Shown here piece after piece: positions 10,142 through 19,978 of a stretch of 55,749 nt of DNA. The notes under the pieces were generated by a model that was not told the DNA's origin, ran no database searches, and saw only the letters and a program-made list of their open reading frames with translations. The translations under genes and the position numbers were made by a program. The stretch's first letter is position 1, and each line of letters opens with the position of its first letter. Source of the DNA: an uncultured Clostridia bacterium (GTDB lineage: Bacteria; Bacillota; Clostridia; Oscillospirales; Ruminococcaceae); the NCBI GenBank assembly GCA_945921515.1, contig CAMEKR010000002.1, positions 1 through 55,749 of the forward strand. The letters are read 5' to 3'.

Positions 10142-10158
10142 GAAAGGAGGAGTAACAA

Positions 10159-11769
10159 ATGGCAGATAACATAAATGATAAAGAGCTTGAAGAGCTTAAC
10201 GAGATATACCGTCAGAAGATGGAAGCACTCAAAAACTCGCCAAAGCACGAGCATGAACATAAAAACAAAAAGGTAAAGACTGTTGTTAAGGCAGAGTCAT
10301 CCGAAAAATCATCCGATAAGAAAAACAGCAAAAGCGACAGCGTTAATGTAGACGACCGCAAAAAGAAGCTGGCAATAAGAATAAATATCGGAGTATGCAC
10401 GGCATTTTTCGCAATTACGGCAATTTGTCTTATCGTACTCCCCCGTCCTACCGTATCCGAGACCGAGAAGAGAAATCTTGCCACCTTCCCCGACTTCACA
10501 TGGAAAGCATACTGGAGCGGTGACTATGCCGAAGATATCAGTTACTACTTCAACGATACCGTTCCTTTCAGAGATACTTTCAAGTCTATCGGCGCTACAT
10601 TCCGTTCACTCTTCGGCTTCTCAATTGACGGTGCAGAATTGAACGGCACGATTTCACAGGTGAACAGCGGTAATTCTCAGACAGAGGTAACTACCCAGTC
10701 CACAAAGCCTATACAGATAGTTATCCCTCAGACAACGGAAAGTTCAGACAGTACGCCCGCTCAGACCGATGAAAACAGCTCGCAGACGGGCGGTTCTGAC
10801 GAAACCTCAGCCGACAGTAAGCCAAAGCCCGATGACAGCGTTTATATAGCACCATCCGATCCGGATGCTGTTATAGTAGCGCAAAGCGGAACGCAGATAG
10901 CGTATGTCGGCAGCGACGGTAATGTTTACGCAGCGGTACTGTACAACGGAAACCGCAGTAATGCAGAGGATTATGCTTACAGCGTCAACACAATAAAAGA
11001 AAAACTTCCCGATGCCAATGTGTACAGTATGCTTGCCCTGACGCAAAGCACATTCATCACTCCGTCAGAGCTGTCTATCACGGATTATACAGAGCTCAGC
11101 GACTCGGTATTTATATCGAATATGCTTAGCAAGGATATAAAAGTTATAGATACGCTTGAGGCGCTTTTACCGCACAAGGACGAGGATATTTTCTTCCTCA
11201 GAGATTGTCACTGGCAGCAGCTCGGTGCATATTATGCGGCTGAGAGCTTTGCAAAAGCCGCAGGAGTAAAATTTGCCGATTTGAAGGAATATGACGAATA
11301 CGGCGAATATTGCAGAGGCTCGGTATATGCGGCAACACAGTACGACGGACTTAGCGAAGCGTACGAAATGTTCAACTTCTATGTTCCGAAAAACAAGTAT
11401 ACTACCGAGTATTACAACTCAAAGTATGAATATCAGTTTGAGTATCCTCTTATGCCGACCTCCGACTATAACAGCAACTCGTTCTACAGCTTGTTTATGG
11501 TTGCTGACAGCTACATAAAGCATATCACGACCGATGCAGGCAACGGCAGAGTGCTTGTTGTGCTGAAGGACGATTATCCCAGCGCAATGGTACCGTGCCT
11601 TACATCTTCTTTTGAGGAGATATATGTTATCGATGTGCGCTACTGCGACTTCAATGTTATTGATTTTTGCAAGGAACACGGCGCTACCGATGTTCTGATA
11701 GGTATGACTACCGAGAGTGCGCTCGGCGAAATAGGCGATACGCTTTCTTATCTTGTAAATTTACAATAA
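10159..11769 (+). CDS. DHHW-family (AlgX/SGNH-like) protein, copy 1, with long charged N-terminus and S/T/D-rich linker
   Basis: RPTVSETEKRNLATFPDFTWKAYWSGDYAEDISYYFNDTVPFRDTF ... IFFLRDCHWQQLGAYYAAE; single TM near aa 74-94; RBS AAAGGAGGAG. Confidence 0.88.
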   Translation: MADNINDKELEELNEIYRQKMEALKNSPKHEHEHKNKKVKTVVKAESSEKSSDKKNSKSDSVNVDDRKKKLAIRINIGVCTAFFAITAICLIVLPRPTVSETEKRNLATFPDFTWKAYWSGDYAEDISYYFNDTVPFRDTFKSIGATFRSLFGFSIDGAELNGTISQVNSGNSQTEVTTQSTKPIQIVIPQTTESSDSTPAQTDENSSQTGGSDETSADSKPKPDDSVYIAPSDPDAVIVAQSGTQIAYVGSDGNVYAAVLYNGNRSNAEDYAYSVNTIKEKLPDANVYSMLALTQSTFITPSELSITDYTELSDSVFISNMLSKDIKVIDTLEALLPHKDEDIFFLRDCHWQQLGAYYAAESFAKAAGVKFADLKEYDEYGEYCRGSVYAATQYDGLSEAYEMFNFYVPKNKYTTEYYNSKYEYQFEYPLMPTSDYNSNSFYSLFMVADSYIKHITTDAGNGRVLVVLKDDYPSAMVPCLTSSFEEIYVIDVRYCDFNVIDFCKEHGATDVLIGMTTESALGEIGDTLSYLVNLQ

Positions 11770-11777
11770 TAGCAAAC

Positions 11778-11808
11778 GGAGCAATATGGCATTTGCCATA
11801 TTGCTCCT
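11778..11808. terminator. Perfect hairpin downstream of DHHW copy 1, probable terminator
   Basis: GGAGCAATATGGCA TT TGCCATATTGCTCC followed by TAAATTT. Confidence 0.6.
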
Positions 11809-11842
11809 AAATTTATACACAAGAAAAAGCTCCGACATTTAT

Positions 11843-12036
11843 GTGTTTCCGATAAAGCAATTTTCGCCCCGCCAAGCAAATCATCTGTTGAAAAGATTAA
11901 GTTACGGCGAGGCGGAGTTGCCAAAAGGGACACCTTTAGTGTGTTTCCCATAAAGCAGGTTTGCTCCGCCGAGCAAATCATCTGTTGAAAAGATTAAGTT
12001 ACGGCGAGGCGGAATTGCCGGAAGGGGCACCCTTTA
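11843..12036. repeat. Direct repeat, two ~98-bp units, each containing an internal inverted repeat
   Basis: GTGTTTCCnATAAAGCA...AGCAAATCATCTGTTGAAAAGATTAAGTTACGGCGAGGCGGA...; 42-nt core identical at 11875-11916 and 11972-12013. Confidence 0.88.
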
Positions 12037-12052
12037 CCGGAGCCTTTTTATA

Positions 12053-12853
12053 TTACTTGCTTTCCGCAAGCTCATATGCCCTTGCTGTACAAGCCTTACA
12101 GCACTCCTCGACCGCTTTTGTGAGCTTACCCTCATACAGCTTGTCAAGACCGGCTATTGTAGTGCCGCCCGGAGAGGATACCTGCTTTATAAGTGCGTCT
12201 ACGGTCATACCGGAATCGGTCAGCATTTTTGCCGAACCGACAAGCGACTGTGCAAACAGCTTAAGAGCCGCCTCGCTGTCTATTCCGACAGAATTTGCGT
12301 AATCAACAAAGCCCTTAGCAAACAGATAGATAAACGCAGGAGAACTGCCGTTTACTGCGATTATCTCCTTCATCTTGTTGATAGGTACTTCTTCGGCAAT
12401 GCCGCAGCTTTCTATAACCGATTTTGCAAAGGCAAATTCTTCATCGGAAACGCCGTCTGCTCTTGAGATTGCGCTTGCTCCAAGTCCCAGCATCATAGGC
12501 GTATTGGGCATAACAAGTATAACCTTTGCCTCAGGTATCGTATGACTGCGGATAAAGTCCTCGGATATACCTGCGCAGATAGAAATGATTACCTTATCGT
12601 GAGTGACCTCATCGGATATTTCATCAAGAACACCGCCGAGCACCTGAGGTTTTACAGCAAGCAGTATATAATCGTTCTCGCTGACAAGCTCCTTTTCGCT
12701 TGCACAAGGCGATACTCCGAATGCCGAGAGTGCGTCCAGCTTTGCCGTATCTTTATCATAAGCCGAAACGCTTATCTCCATCCCCGACGAAAAAATACCG
12801 CGCATAATAGCGCTGCCCATATTTCCTGCACCTAAAAATCCGAGTTTTATCAT
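12053..12853 (-). CDS. proC: Pyrroline-5-carboxylate reductase
   Basis: IKLGFLGAGNMGSAIMRGI ... VILVMPNTPMMLG ... LIKQVSSPGGTTIAGL. Confidence 0.96.
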   Translation of the reverse strand: MIKLGFLGAGNMGSAIMRGIFSSGMEISVSAYDKDTAKLDALSAFGVSPCASEKELVSENDYILLAVKPQVLGGVLDEISDEVTHDKVIISICAGISEDFIRSHTIPEAKVILVMPNTPMMLGLGASAISRADGVSDEEFAFAKSVIESCGIAEEVPINKMKEIIAVNGSSPAFIYLFAKGFVDYANSVGIDSEAALKLFAQSLVGSAKMLTDSGMTVDALIKQVSSPGGTTIAGLDKLYEGKLTKAVEECCKACTARAYELAESK

Positions 12854-12897
12854 TTGTGAATATCCTTTCTTATCACAGCGGATATTCCGCCTGCCTT

Positions 12898-13494
12898 TTA
12901 AGCGGCGGTCTTTTTCAGCCGTGATTTGTCTACCATTCTTTCATAAGCAAGCTTTGCCGGCACCAGAACAGCCATACAAAGATAAGAGCCTATGCAGAAG
13001 GTAATAACATTGGTAGCTATTCTTGCCGCAAACAGTGCCGCAAAACTTTCGCCCGTAATAATGCCGTAGCTGTACAGCGCCAAGGTATTCAGCGTGAGAT
13101 TGCATACACCGCAGACAAGGCCTCTTGCTAACACTATCCTTATAATCTGCTTGTAGGTTTTCTCCGGCTTCATATTATACAGAATAAGACCGTATATAAA
13201 GCCTTCAAGTCCCGAAATCAGCACCAGCCACGGAAGAAATGCTCCCACAGGGTTTACAAGATATCCGATAACATCAACAAGAAGTCCGGATAAACAGCCG
13301 ACTACAGGGCCGAACAACATACCGATAAGCGCAAGCGGTAAAAATGTAAAGTTGATCTTCAAAAATTCTCCGATCCTTATTGAGCCGAATCCGTCAAGAA
13401 CTACCGCTACCGCTAAAAATACTCCTACCGTCACTATGCACTTTACACTTTTCAGCTCAAGTGCAGAGCGTTTAAAAATTGAAAAAAACGCCAT
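12898..13494 (-). CDS. folT: ECF transporter S component, folate family (FolT-like)
   Basis: LDGFGSIRIGEFLKINFTFLPLALIGMLFGPVVGCLSGLLVDVIGYLVNPVGAFLPW; preceded by THF riboswitch; start at 13494 with RBS GAGGAGG. Confidence 0.88.
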   Translation of the reverse strand: MAFFSIFKRSALELKSVKCIVTVGVFLAVAVVLDGFGSIRIGEFLKINFTFLPLALIGMLFGPVVGCLSGLLVDVIGYLVNPVGAFLPWLVLISGLEGFIYGLILYNMKPEKTYKQIIRIVLARGLVCGVCNLTLNTLALYSYGIITGESFAALFAARIATNVITFCIGSYLCMAVLVPAKLAYERMVDKSRLKKTAA

Positions 13495-13569
13495 ATTTAC
13501 CTCCTCAATGACGCAGCTAAAACGCAATCGCATAAACGGGATAAATACGGCGATTATCTCTTATATGCA

Positions 13570-13668
13570 ACAGCGAGATGCGGATAACGCACCGCCACCT
13601 TAATGGTGTTCGTCCCGAGGACAACTCCCCGTCCCCCGGGCACTTTACGCGCATTAACCTACTCTGTC
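13570..13668 (-). promoter_or_regulatory. Tetrahydrofolate (THF/folE) riboswitch upstream of the folate ECF S component
   Basis: Minus strand ACAGAGTAGGTTAATGCGCGTAAAGTGCCCGGGGGACGGGGAGTTGTCCTCGGGACGAACACCATTAAGGTGGCGGTGCGTTATCCGCATCTCGCTGT: GAGTAG, GCGT.AAGTG, GGGACGAA, GGCGGTG...CCGC.TCTC elements. Confidence 0.87.
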
Positions 13669-13724
13669 AGTTATGCCTTATAAGGCAATTTTTATATAAC
13701 GGAAATATCCGTTATTTGCTTAAA

Positions 13725-14696
13725 TCAGAAGCTTATCTCATTAGCGATCTCATAGAGATGATGAGGGAATTCCTTCTTCATTCTGAGAGCTTCCTGAATA
13801 TCATAGTCTACAACTTCATTTTTCTGAAGACCTACAACACGGTTGCCTATGCCCTTTGACAGCAGATCAACAGCATAATAGCCGAGCTGGCTTGCCGCTA
13901 CTCTGTCCTGAACCGTAGGACTGCCGCCTCTCTGAACATGACCGAGGATAGTAGCACGGCTCTCAACGCCAGTAGCCTGCTCGATTTCCTTTGCAATCTG
14001 CTCAGAACCGCCGATGCCCTCTGCAACGATAACGATGAAGTGGTGCTTGCCGCTCTTCTGTCCTTCGATTATCTTGCTGATAACATCGTTTATTGTGAAG
14101 GGTTCTTCCTTAGTGATAATGTATGTTGCGCCGCAGGCGATACCTGCGTTGAGTGCGATATATCCTGCATTTCTGCCCATAACTTCAACAACAGAGCATC
14201 TGTCGTGTGACTGAGCTGTATCACGCAGTTTGTCAACCATATCTACAACAGTATTCATAGCGGTGTCATAACCGATAGTGTATTCTGTCATAGAGATATC
14301 GTTGTCGATAGTGCCGGGAACGCCTATACTGAGTATTCCTCTTGCTGAAAGGTCTGCGGCACCTCTGAACGAACCGTCGCCGCCTACTACAACAAGGCCC
14401 TCAATACCGTTTTCTTCGCAGGTCTTCTTTGCCTTCTGAAGACCTTCTTCATATCTGAACTCAGCACATCTTGCTGTGTAAAGCATCGTGCCGCCTCTCT
14501 GAATTATATCGGATACGCTTCTTGCGTCAAGAGGAATAATGTCTCCGTTGATAAGACCGTTATATCCTCTGCGAACACCTACGACTTCCATGCCCTTAGC
14601 AATAGCCGCTCTTGTTACCGCACGGATAACCGCATTCATTCCCGGCGCATCGCCGCCGCTTGTTAAAACGCCAATCTTTTTCATAATATCGTACAT
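13725..14696 (-). CDS. pfkA: ATP-dependent 6-phosphofructokinase
   Basis: MKKIGVLTSGGDAPGMNAVIRAV ... VVVGGDGSFRGAADL ... GVPGTIDNDISMTEYTIGYDTAMNT. Confidence 0.97.
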   Translation of the reverse strand: MYDIMKKIGVLTSGGDAPGMNAVIRAVTRAAIAKGMEVVGVRRGYNGLINGDIIPLDARSVSDIIQRGGTMLYTARCAEFRYEEGLQKAKKTCEENGIEGLVVVGGDGSFRGAADLSARGILSIGVPGTIDNDISMTEYTIGYDTAMNTVVDMVDKLRDTAQSHDRCSVVEVMGRNAGYIALNAGIACGATYIITKEEPFTINDVISKIIEGQKSGKHHFIVIVAEGIGGSEQIAKEIEQATGVESRATILGHVQRGGSPTVQDRVAASQLGYYAVDLLSKGIGNRVVGLQKNEVVDYDIQEALRMKKEFPHHLYEIANEISF

Positions 14697-14791
14697 CCTT
14701 CCTTTGAGGTTGCCCTCATAGATTATTTACACACATCTTAGTTTACTCCTAAAATGCAATTTAGTCAAGGGGGAAAATTCATTTTTTCGAC

Positions 14792-17700
14792 TTATTTGAT
14801 AATAATATTGTTTTTACCGCATATCCCGGTGATTTTTTGTACAAAATCACTGTTCAGATCTACCGAAAGCGACGGCGGAAGCACTACGGTTTCCCTTGTA
14901 TCGTCAAAGCATATCTTAGTGACGGTACTGCCCTTGTTCTTTTTTAACAATTGTTTTACCGCAGGTATCCTGCTGTCGCTTCTTCCCGAAAATCTGATAT
15001 ACAGCGTTTTGCCTTCCTTAACAGCTTCGGGAACCGATATCCTGTTTACAAGCAGTTTCGGCTCATTGTCATCCTCGCAGGATATATTTCCCTCAAAGCA
15101 CAATATCTTTCCCGTTTCAAGTAGCTCGGCAAATAACTCATAGGTGGTTGCAAATATAAGGCACTCTATCTCGCCGCTCATATCCTCTATAACTGCAAAA
15201 CACATAGTCTTGTTCTGCTTAGTGACATGGACACGCTTTGACGCAAGCAAAGCGGTAACTTTTACGCTCTGCTTATCCTTGCACTCACTGAGCAATCTGC
15301 CTACCGTCATACCTCCGCTGTTAAGAGCCGCTTTATAATATGCGTCGGCAGGGTGTCCCGAAATATATATGCCGAGCATCTCCCTTTCCATTGAGAGAAG
15401 CTGTGCTTTTGAATATTCTTCCTCAGGCTTTATCGGGTATTCGCCGGGAGCGTCATCTTCGGAGAAAAGGCTGAGCTGTCCTTCAAGCTCATTTGACCGT
15501 GAAAGAGTGTCCATCATAAGCTCATACGACATCATCATCTCTTTGCGGTTGTTGCCCAGTCCGTCAAGAGCGCCGCTTTTAATAAGAGCCTCAATAGCTC
15601 TTTTGTTTATATTCTTATCCGACATCCGACTGCAAAAATCATAGAGAGAAGTAAACGGGCGCTTTTCACGCTCGGCTATGATATCGGATATCATATTTGC
15701 ACCGATATTCCTTATTGCAAGCAAGCCAAAGCGGATTCCGCTGTCCTCGCAGGAAAAGCCGATCTCACTGCGGTTTACATTCGGAGGCAGCAGCTTAAGC
15801 CCGTGAATCCCCAGATCGCCGATATATTCTGCGGTTTTTCCTCCCGAGCCTATAACGCTTGTGAGCAAAGCCACCATATATTCTTTATAATAATGGCATC
15901 TCAGATATGCGGTACGGTACGCCAGCACCGAATATGCCGCCGCATGAGATTTATTGAAGGCATAGCTTGCAAAGCCTACCATATCGTCGAATATTTCGTT
16001 TGCGGTATCTGCGTCAATGCCGTTTTTAGCCGCACCCAACACAAATATCTCCCGCTCTTCAAGCATCACGCTCTGCTTTTTCTTTGCCATCGCCCTGCGG
16101 ACAATATCAGCCCTGCCGTAAGAGTAGCCTGCAAGCACTCTGCATATCGTCATTACCTGCTCCTGATACACTATACAGCCGTAAGTGACATCAAGTATAT
16201 CCTTTAAAAGCGGGTGCTTGTAGCGTATCTTTTCGGGATGACGGCGATTTTCGAGATATTGCGGTATTGAATCCATCGGGCCCGGACGGTACAGCGACAG
16301 TGCGGCGGTAAGGTCTTCTATTGAGCGAGGCTTCATCCGTGAAAGCAAAGAAGTCATTCCTGCACTTTCAAACTGGAATATTCCAAGCGTTCCGCCGTTT
16401 GACATCATATCGTATACCGCTTTGTCGTCTTCGGGTATCTTTTCTATATCAAAATCAGCATTATTTCTTTGTATCAGCTTACAGCAGTCCTGAATAACCG
16501 TTAAATAGCGCAGTCCGAGAAAATCCATCTTCAAAAGCCCCAGACGCTCTATAGTGGTCATCGTGTACTGCGTCATAACTTCGCCCTCGCCGTTTTTGTA
16601 CAGCGGAACATAATCCGATACCGGATCTCTTGTTATTACTATTCCTGCGGCGTGTATGGAAGTATTTCTCACCATACCTTCAATCTTCATTGCCGTTTCT
16701 ATAAGACGGCTGACCTCATTGTCCGATGAAGCGAGCTTCACAAGCTCCTTTTCGCTTTTCAGTGCGCCTTCTATGGTTGAGTGAAGACTCATCGGTATCA
16801 GCTTTGCAACGCTGTCCACCTTTGAATACGGCAATCCCATAGCTCTGCCTGCGTCACGGATAGCTCCCCTTGCCGCCATAGTACCGAAGGTGATGATTTG
16901 CGCCACATGATCCCTGCCGTATTTTCTTACGACATAATCAATTACCTCCTGCCGCCTTATATAGCAGAAGTCTATATCAAAATCGGGCATACTTACCCTT
17001 TCGGGATTGAGGAACCTTTCAAACAGCAAATCAAATCTTATCGGATCAATATCCGTTATTCCGAGACAGTACGCACAGACGCTTCCCGCTCCCGAGCCTC
17101 TGCCGGGACCTACAGCGATATCATTTCGCTTTGCATAGCCGATAAAATCGGCAACTATCAGAAAATAATCGACAAATCCCATCTTGCTTATTACCGACAT
17201 TTCGTATTCGGCACGCTGAACGATTTTTTCGGGGACGGGATTGCCGTAACGCTTTACAAGACCTTCCCTTATCTGCTTTTCAAAGTAGATATAATTGTTC
17301 TCATACCCCTCAGCCTTAAAATAAGGCAGTATGGTATGACCGAAGGTGAAAGAAACATTGCACCTTGAGGCAATTTCGGCGGTATTGTCGTATGCCTGCT
17401 CAGGAAAGCCAAGCAGTTTCATCTCGTCTTCGCTTTTAAGATAGAACTCATCAGTCGGAAACTGCATACCGCTGTTATCGGACAGCGTTGTGTTTGTTGC
17501 GATACAGGTCAGCACACGCTGAACATAGCTGTCGCTCTTCTCGCAGTAATGGGCGTCGTTGGTCGCAACTATTTGCGTATCCGTTTCTTTTGCCGCACGG
17601 ATAAGGTAAGGAAGTATCCTTTTCTGCTCCTTTATGCCGTGATCCTGAAGCTCTATATAATAATTCTCATCGCCGAAAATGCTCTTATACTCACGGATAA

Positions 17701-18172
17701 CGCTAAGAGCTTCGGAGTATCTGCCGTCAAGCAGAAGTCTTGGCAGTTCGCCCGCAAGGCAGGCAGAAAGGCAGATAAGCCCTTTTGAATGTTCTCTCAG
17801 CTGCTGCTTATCCACTCTCGGCTTATTGTAAAAGCCTTCGGTGTAACCGAGGGTTACAAGCTCCGACAGATTTTTATAGCCCTCATTATCCTTGCACAGC
17901 AGTATGAGATGATGCGGCCGCATATCTTCTTTAGTCGCTTTGTCGGCGTGTCCTCTCGGCGCAACATAAACTTCGCATCCGATAATCGGCTTTATGCCGT
18001 TCTCAATGCACTCGTTATAGAAGTCAATACAGCCGTACATAACGCCGTGATCGGTTATCGCAACAGTGGTCTGCCCCATTTCCTTTACACGACGAACAAG
18101 CCCTCTTATACGGCAGGCGCCGTCAAGAAGGCTGTATTCGGTATGAACGTGCAAATGGACAAATCCGCTCAC
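14792..18172 (-). CDS. dnaE: DNA polymerase III subunit alpha
   Basis: FVHLHVHTEYSLLDGACRI PHP domain; VGPGRGSGAGSVCAYCLGITDIDPIRFDLLFERFLNPERVSMPDFDIDFC. Confidence 0.97.
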   Translation of the reverse strand: MSGFVHLHVHTEYSLLDGACRIRGLVRRVKEMGQTTVAITDHGVMYGCIDFYNECIENGIKPIIGCEVYVAPRGHADKATKEDMRPHHLILLCKDNEGYKNLSELVTLGYTEGFYNKPRVDKQQLREHSKGLICLSACLAGELPRLLLDGRYSEALSVIREYKSIFGDENYYIELQDHGIKEQKRILPYLIRAAKETDTQIVATNDAHYCEKSDSYVQRVLTCIATNTTLSDNSGMQFPTDEFYLKSEDEMKLLGFPEQAYDNTAEIASRCNVSFTFGHTILPYFKAEGYENNYIYFEKQIREGLVKRYGNPVPEKIVQRAEYEMSVISKMGFVDYFLIVADFIGYAKRNDIAVGPGRGSGAGSVCAYCLGITDIDPIRFDLLFERFLNPERVSMPDFDIDFCYIRRQEVIDYVVRKYGRDHVAQIITFGTMAARGAIRDAGRAMGLPYSKVDSVAKLIPMSLHSTIEGALKSEKELVKLASSDNEVSRLIETAMKIEGMVRNTSIHAAGIVITRDPVSDYVPLYKNGEGEVMTQYTMTTIERLGLLKMDFLGLRYLTVIQDCCKLIQRNNADFDIEKIPEDDKAVYDMMSNGGTLGIFQFESAGMTSLLSRMKPRSIEDLTAALSLYRPGPMDSIPQYLENRRHPEKIRYKHPLLKDILDVTYGCIVYQEQVMTICRVLAGYSYGRADIVRRAMAKKKQSVMLEEREIFVLGAAKNGIDADTANEIFDDMVGFASYAFNKSHAAAYSVLAYRTAYLRCHYYKEYMVALLTSVIGSGGKTAEYIGDLGIHGLKLLPPNVNRSEIGFSCEDSGIRFGLLAIRNIGANMISDIIAEREKRPFTSLYDFCSRMSDKNINKRAIEALIKSGALDGLGNNRKEMMMSYELMMDTLSRSNELEGQLSLFSEDDAPGEYPIKPEEEYSKAQLLSMEREMLGIYISGHPADAYYKAALNSGGMTVGRLLSECKDKQSVKVTALLASKRVHVTKQNKTMCFAVIEDMSGEIECLIFATTYELFAELLETGKILCFEGNISCEDDNEPKLLVNRISVPEAVKEGKTLYIRFSGRSDSRIPAVKQLLKKNKGSTVTKICFDDTRETVVLPPSLSVDLNSDFVQKITGICGKNNIIIK

Positions 18173-18175
18173 TTT

Positions 18176-19039
18176 TTAGTCTCCTGTTTTCTCTTTTCCT
18201 CTTAACGTATCGGCTATAAGCGAGATCTTCTTCAGCCTGTGATTTACACCGCTTCTGCTTATAGGCGGCTCAAGCAGCTTTCCTATGTCGCTCAGCGACA
18301 GCTCAAGTGCTGTCAGCCTTATCTTTGCTACCTGCAAAAGCTCGTCGGGAAGATAGCTCTCCCCTTTATGCTCAAATATATATCTTATATCCTCCGCCTG
18401 CTTCTGCGCCGCAGCAATGGTCTTGTCAAGATTTGCCGCCTCGCAGTTTACACTGCGGTTGACATTGTTGCGTACTTCTTTATATATCTTGACATTCATT
18501 ATCTCCATTGCCTGCATCATAGCGCCCATAAAGGTCAGCATATCTGATATCTTTTCGCTCTCTTTTATGTAAAGGAAACTGCTCCCTCTGCGTGAAGACA
18601 GCTTTGCGCCCATACCATGCTCCTCTATCATAGAAAGCAGAAGCCTGCATTTCTCTTCGTCATGAAGAAAAAGCTCAAGCTGATAGCCTTTTTCGGGATT
18701 CGCAACAAGTCCGCAAACAAGAAACACACCTCTTAAATATACGCCGAATGCCTCGTCATCCGAGCAGTCGGGAACGGGATGTGCATAGCTTTTATCCGCA
18801 AGGCTTACCGTATAAAGCGTTCTGCCTCTGAAGCAGCTTTCACTTACCGCATTTTCTTTGCCGACACAGTCAAAAGCGTCGGCTATGCACCGGGCGGCTT
18901 TTTTGTTTTCGGTATTAAAAAAACAGCCGTCGCCGTCTTCCGTCATAGCAAATGCCGCACCTTTGGCAAGAAGCTCAAGCTGTTTTTTGCTGTGCTCCGC
19001 CTTGCACAGCTCATTTTTTACATCGGCGGCAAAAGACAT
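18176..19039 (-). CDS. whiA: DNA-binding protein WhiA
   Basis: MSFAADVKNELCKAE ... YLRGVFLVCGLVANPEKGYQLEL ... NVNRSVNCEAANLDKTIAAAQKQ ... LLEPPISRSGVNHRLKKI. Confidence 0.96.
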   Translation of the reverse strand: MSFAADVKNELCKAEHSKKQLELLAKGAAFAMTEDGDGCFFNTENKKAARCIADAFDCVGKENAVSESCFRGRTLYTVSLADKSYAHPVPDCSDDEAFGVYLRGVFLVCGLVANPEKGYQLELFLHDEEKCRLLLSMIEEHGMGAKLSSRRGSSFLYIKESEKISDMLTFMGAMMQAMEIMNVKIYKEVRNNVNRSVNCEAANLDKTIAAAQKQAEDIRYIFEHKGESYLPDELLQVAKIRLTALELSLSDIGKLLEPPISRSGVNHRLKKISLIADTLRGKEKTGD

Positions 19040-19069
19040 AAATCTCTCCTTAGTACCCTCTGTTTGCCT

Positions 19070-19936
19070 TTATTTATCCTTTTTTATATCTCTGTGCAAT
19101 ACTCTTGCTTTCAGATGATTTTTGCTGAGATGCTCGCAGGTGGTTTCGGCGAAAGTTACACTGCGGTGTTTTCCGCCCGTACAGCCGAAAGCAATAACAA
19201 GCTGGCTCTTGCCCTCGTGCAGATACTGCGGAATAAGAAAATCTATCAGGTCAAACAGCTTTGTCTGCAATGCTTTAGAGCTGTCAAAGCTCATAACATA
19301 ATCTCTTACTTCCTTGTCGAGCCCCGTTTTTGTCTTTAGCTCGGGTATGTAGAAAGGATTCGGAAGACAGCGCACATCAAAGACAAGGTCGGCTTCGTTG
19401 GGAACGCCGTACTTAAAGCCGAATGAGATACAGCTTATAGTCATACTGTCAGACGGGGTGTCAAGGAAAATATTCAGCACATTTTCCTTAAGCGTTGAGG
19501 TAGACATAAGGCTGGTGTCAATGTAATAATCCGCATTTTCACGAAGCGGCTCAAGTATCTCCTTTTCGGCGTCTATCGCCTTGTCTATATCTCCGTTTGC
19601 CGCATCAAAAAGCGGATGGCGGCGGCGGGTCTCCTTATAGCGCTGTTTAATCACATGATGGTTTGCATCGACAAACATAAGCTTAGTGTCAAGACCTCTT
19701 GCTTTAAGCTCGTCTATAGTCTCGCTCAGATGCAGAAACAGCGTGCCGCCTCGTATATCCGTTACGATAGCGACCTTTGAGATATCCTCATTTTCTTCGC
19801 ATATTTCGGCGAATTTCGGTATCAGCTGAGGAGGCATATTGTCAATACAGAAATAGCCTATATCCTCCATAACATTTACCGCACAGGATTTACCTGCTCC
19901 CGAAATTCCCGTAACAATAACAAATTCGGTCTTCAT
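19070..19936 (-). CDS. rapZ: RNase adapter RapZ / YvcJ nucleotide-binding protein
   Basis: FVIVTGISGAGKSCAVNVMEDIGYFCIDNMPPQL ... IAFGCTGGKHRSVTFAE. Confidence 0.96.
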   Translation of the reverse strand: MKTEFVIVTGISGAGKSCAVNVMEDIGYFCIDNMPPQLIPKFAEICEENEDISKVAIVTDIRGGTLFLHLSETIDELKARGLDTKLMFVDANHHVIKQRYKETRRRHPLFDAANGDIDKAIDAEKEILEPLRENADYYIDTSLMSTSTLKENVLNIFLDTPSDSMTISCISFGFKYGVPNEADLVFDVRCLPNPFYIPELKTKTGLDKEVRDYVMSFDSSKALQTKLFDLIDFLIPQYLHEGKSQLVIAFGCTGGKHRSVTFAETTCEHLSKNHLKARVLHRDIKKDK

Positions 19937-19978
19937 TATCGTTTCCTTTCCCTGCACCGCTTATCTTTCTTATTCTCT

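Noticed and set aside
11748-11981. 77-aa minus-strand ORF across the direct repeats
   Set aside because: Coding potential arises from a structured repeat; overlaps the 3' end of the DHHW gene and has no RBS.
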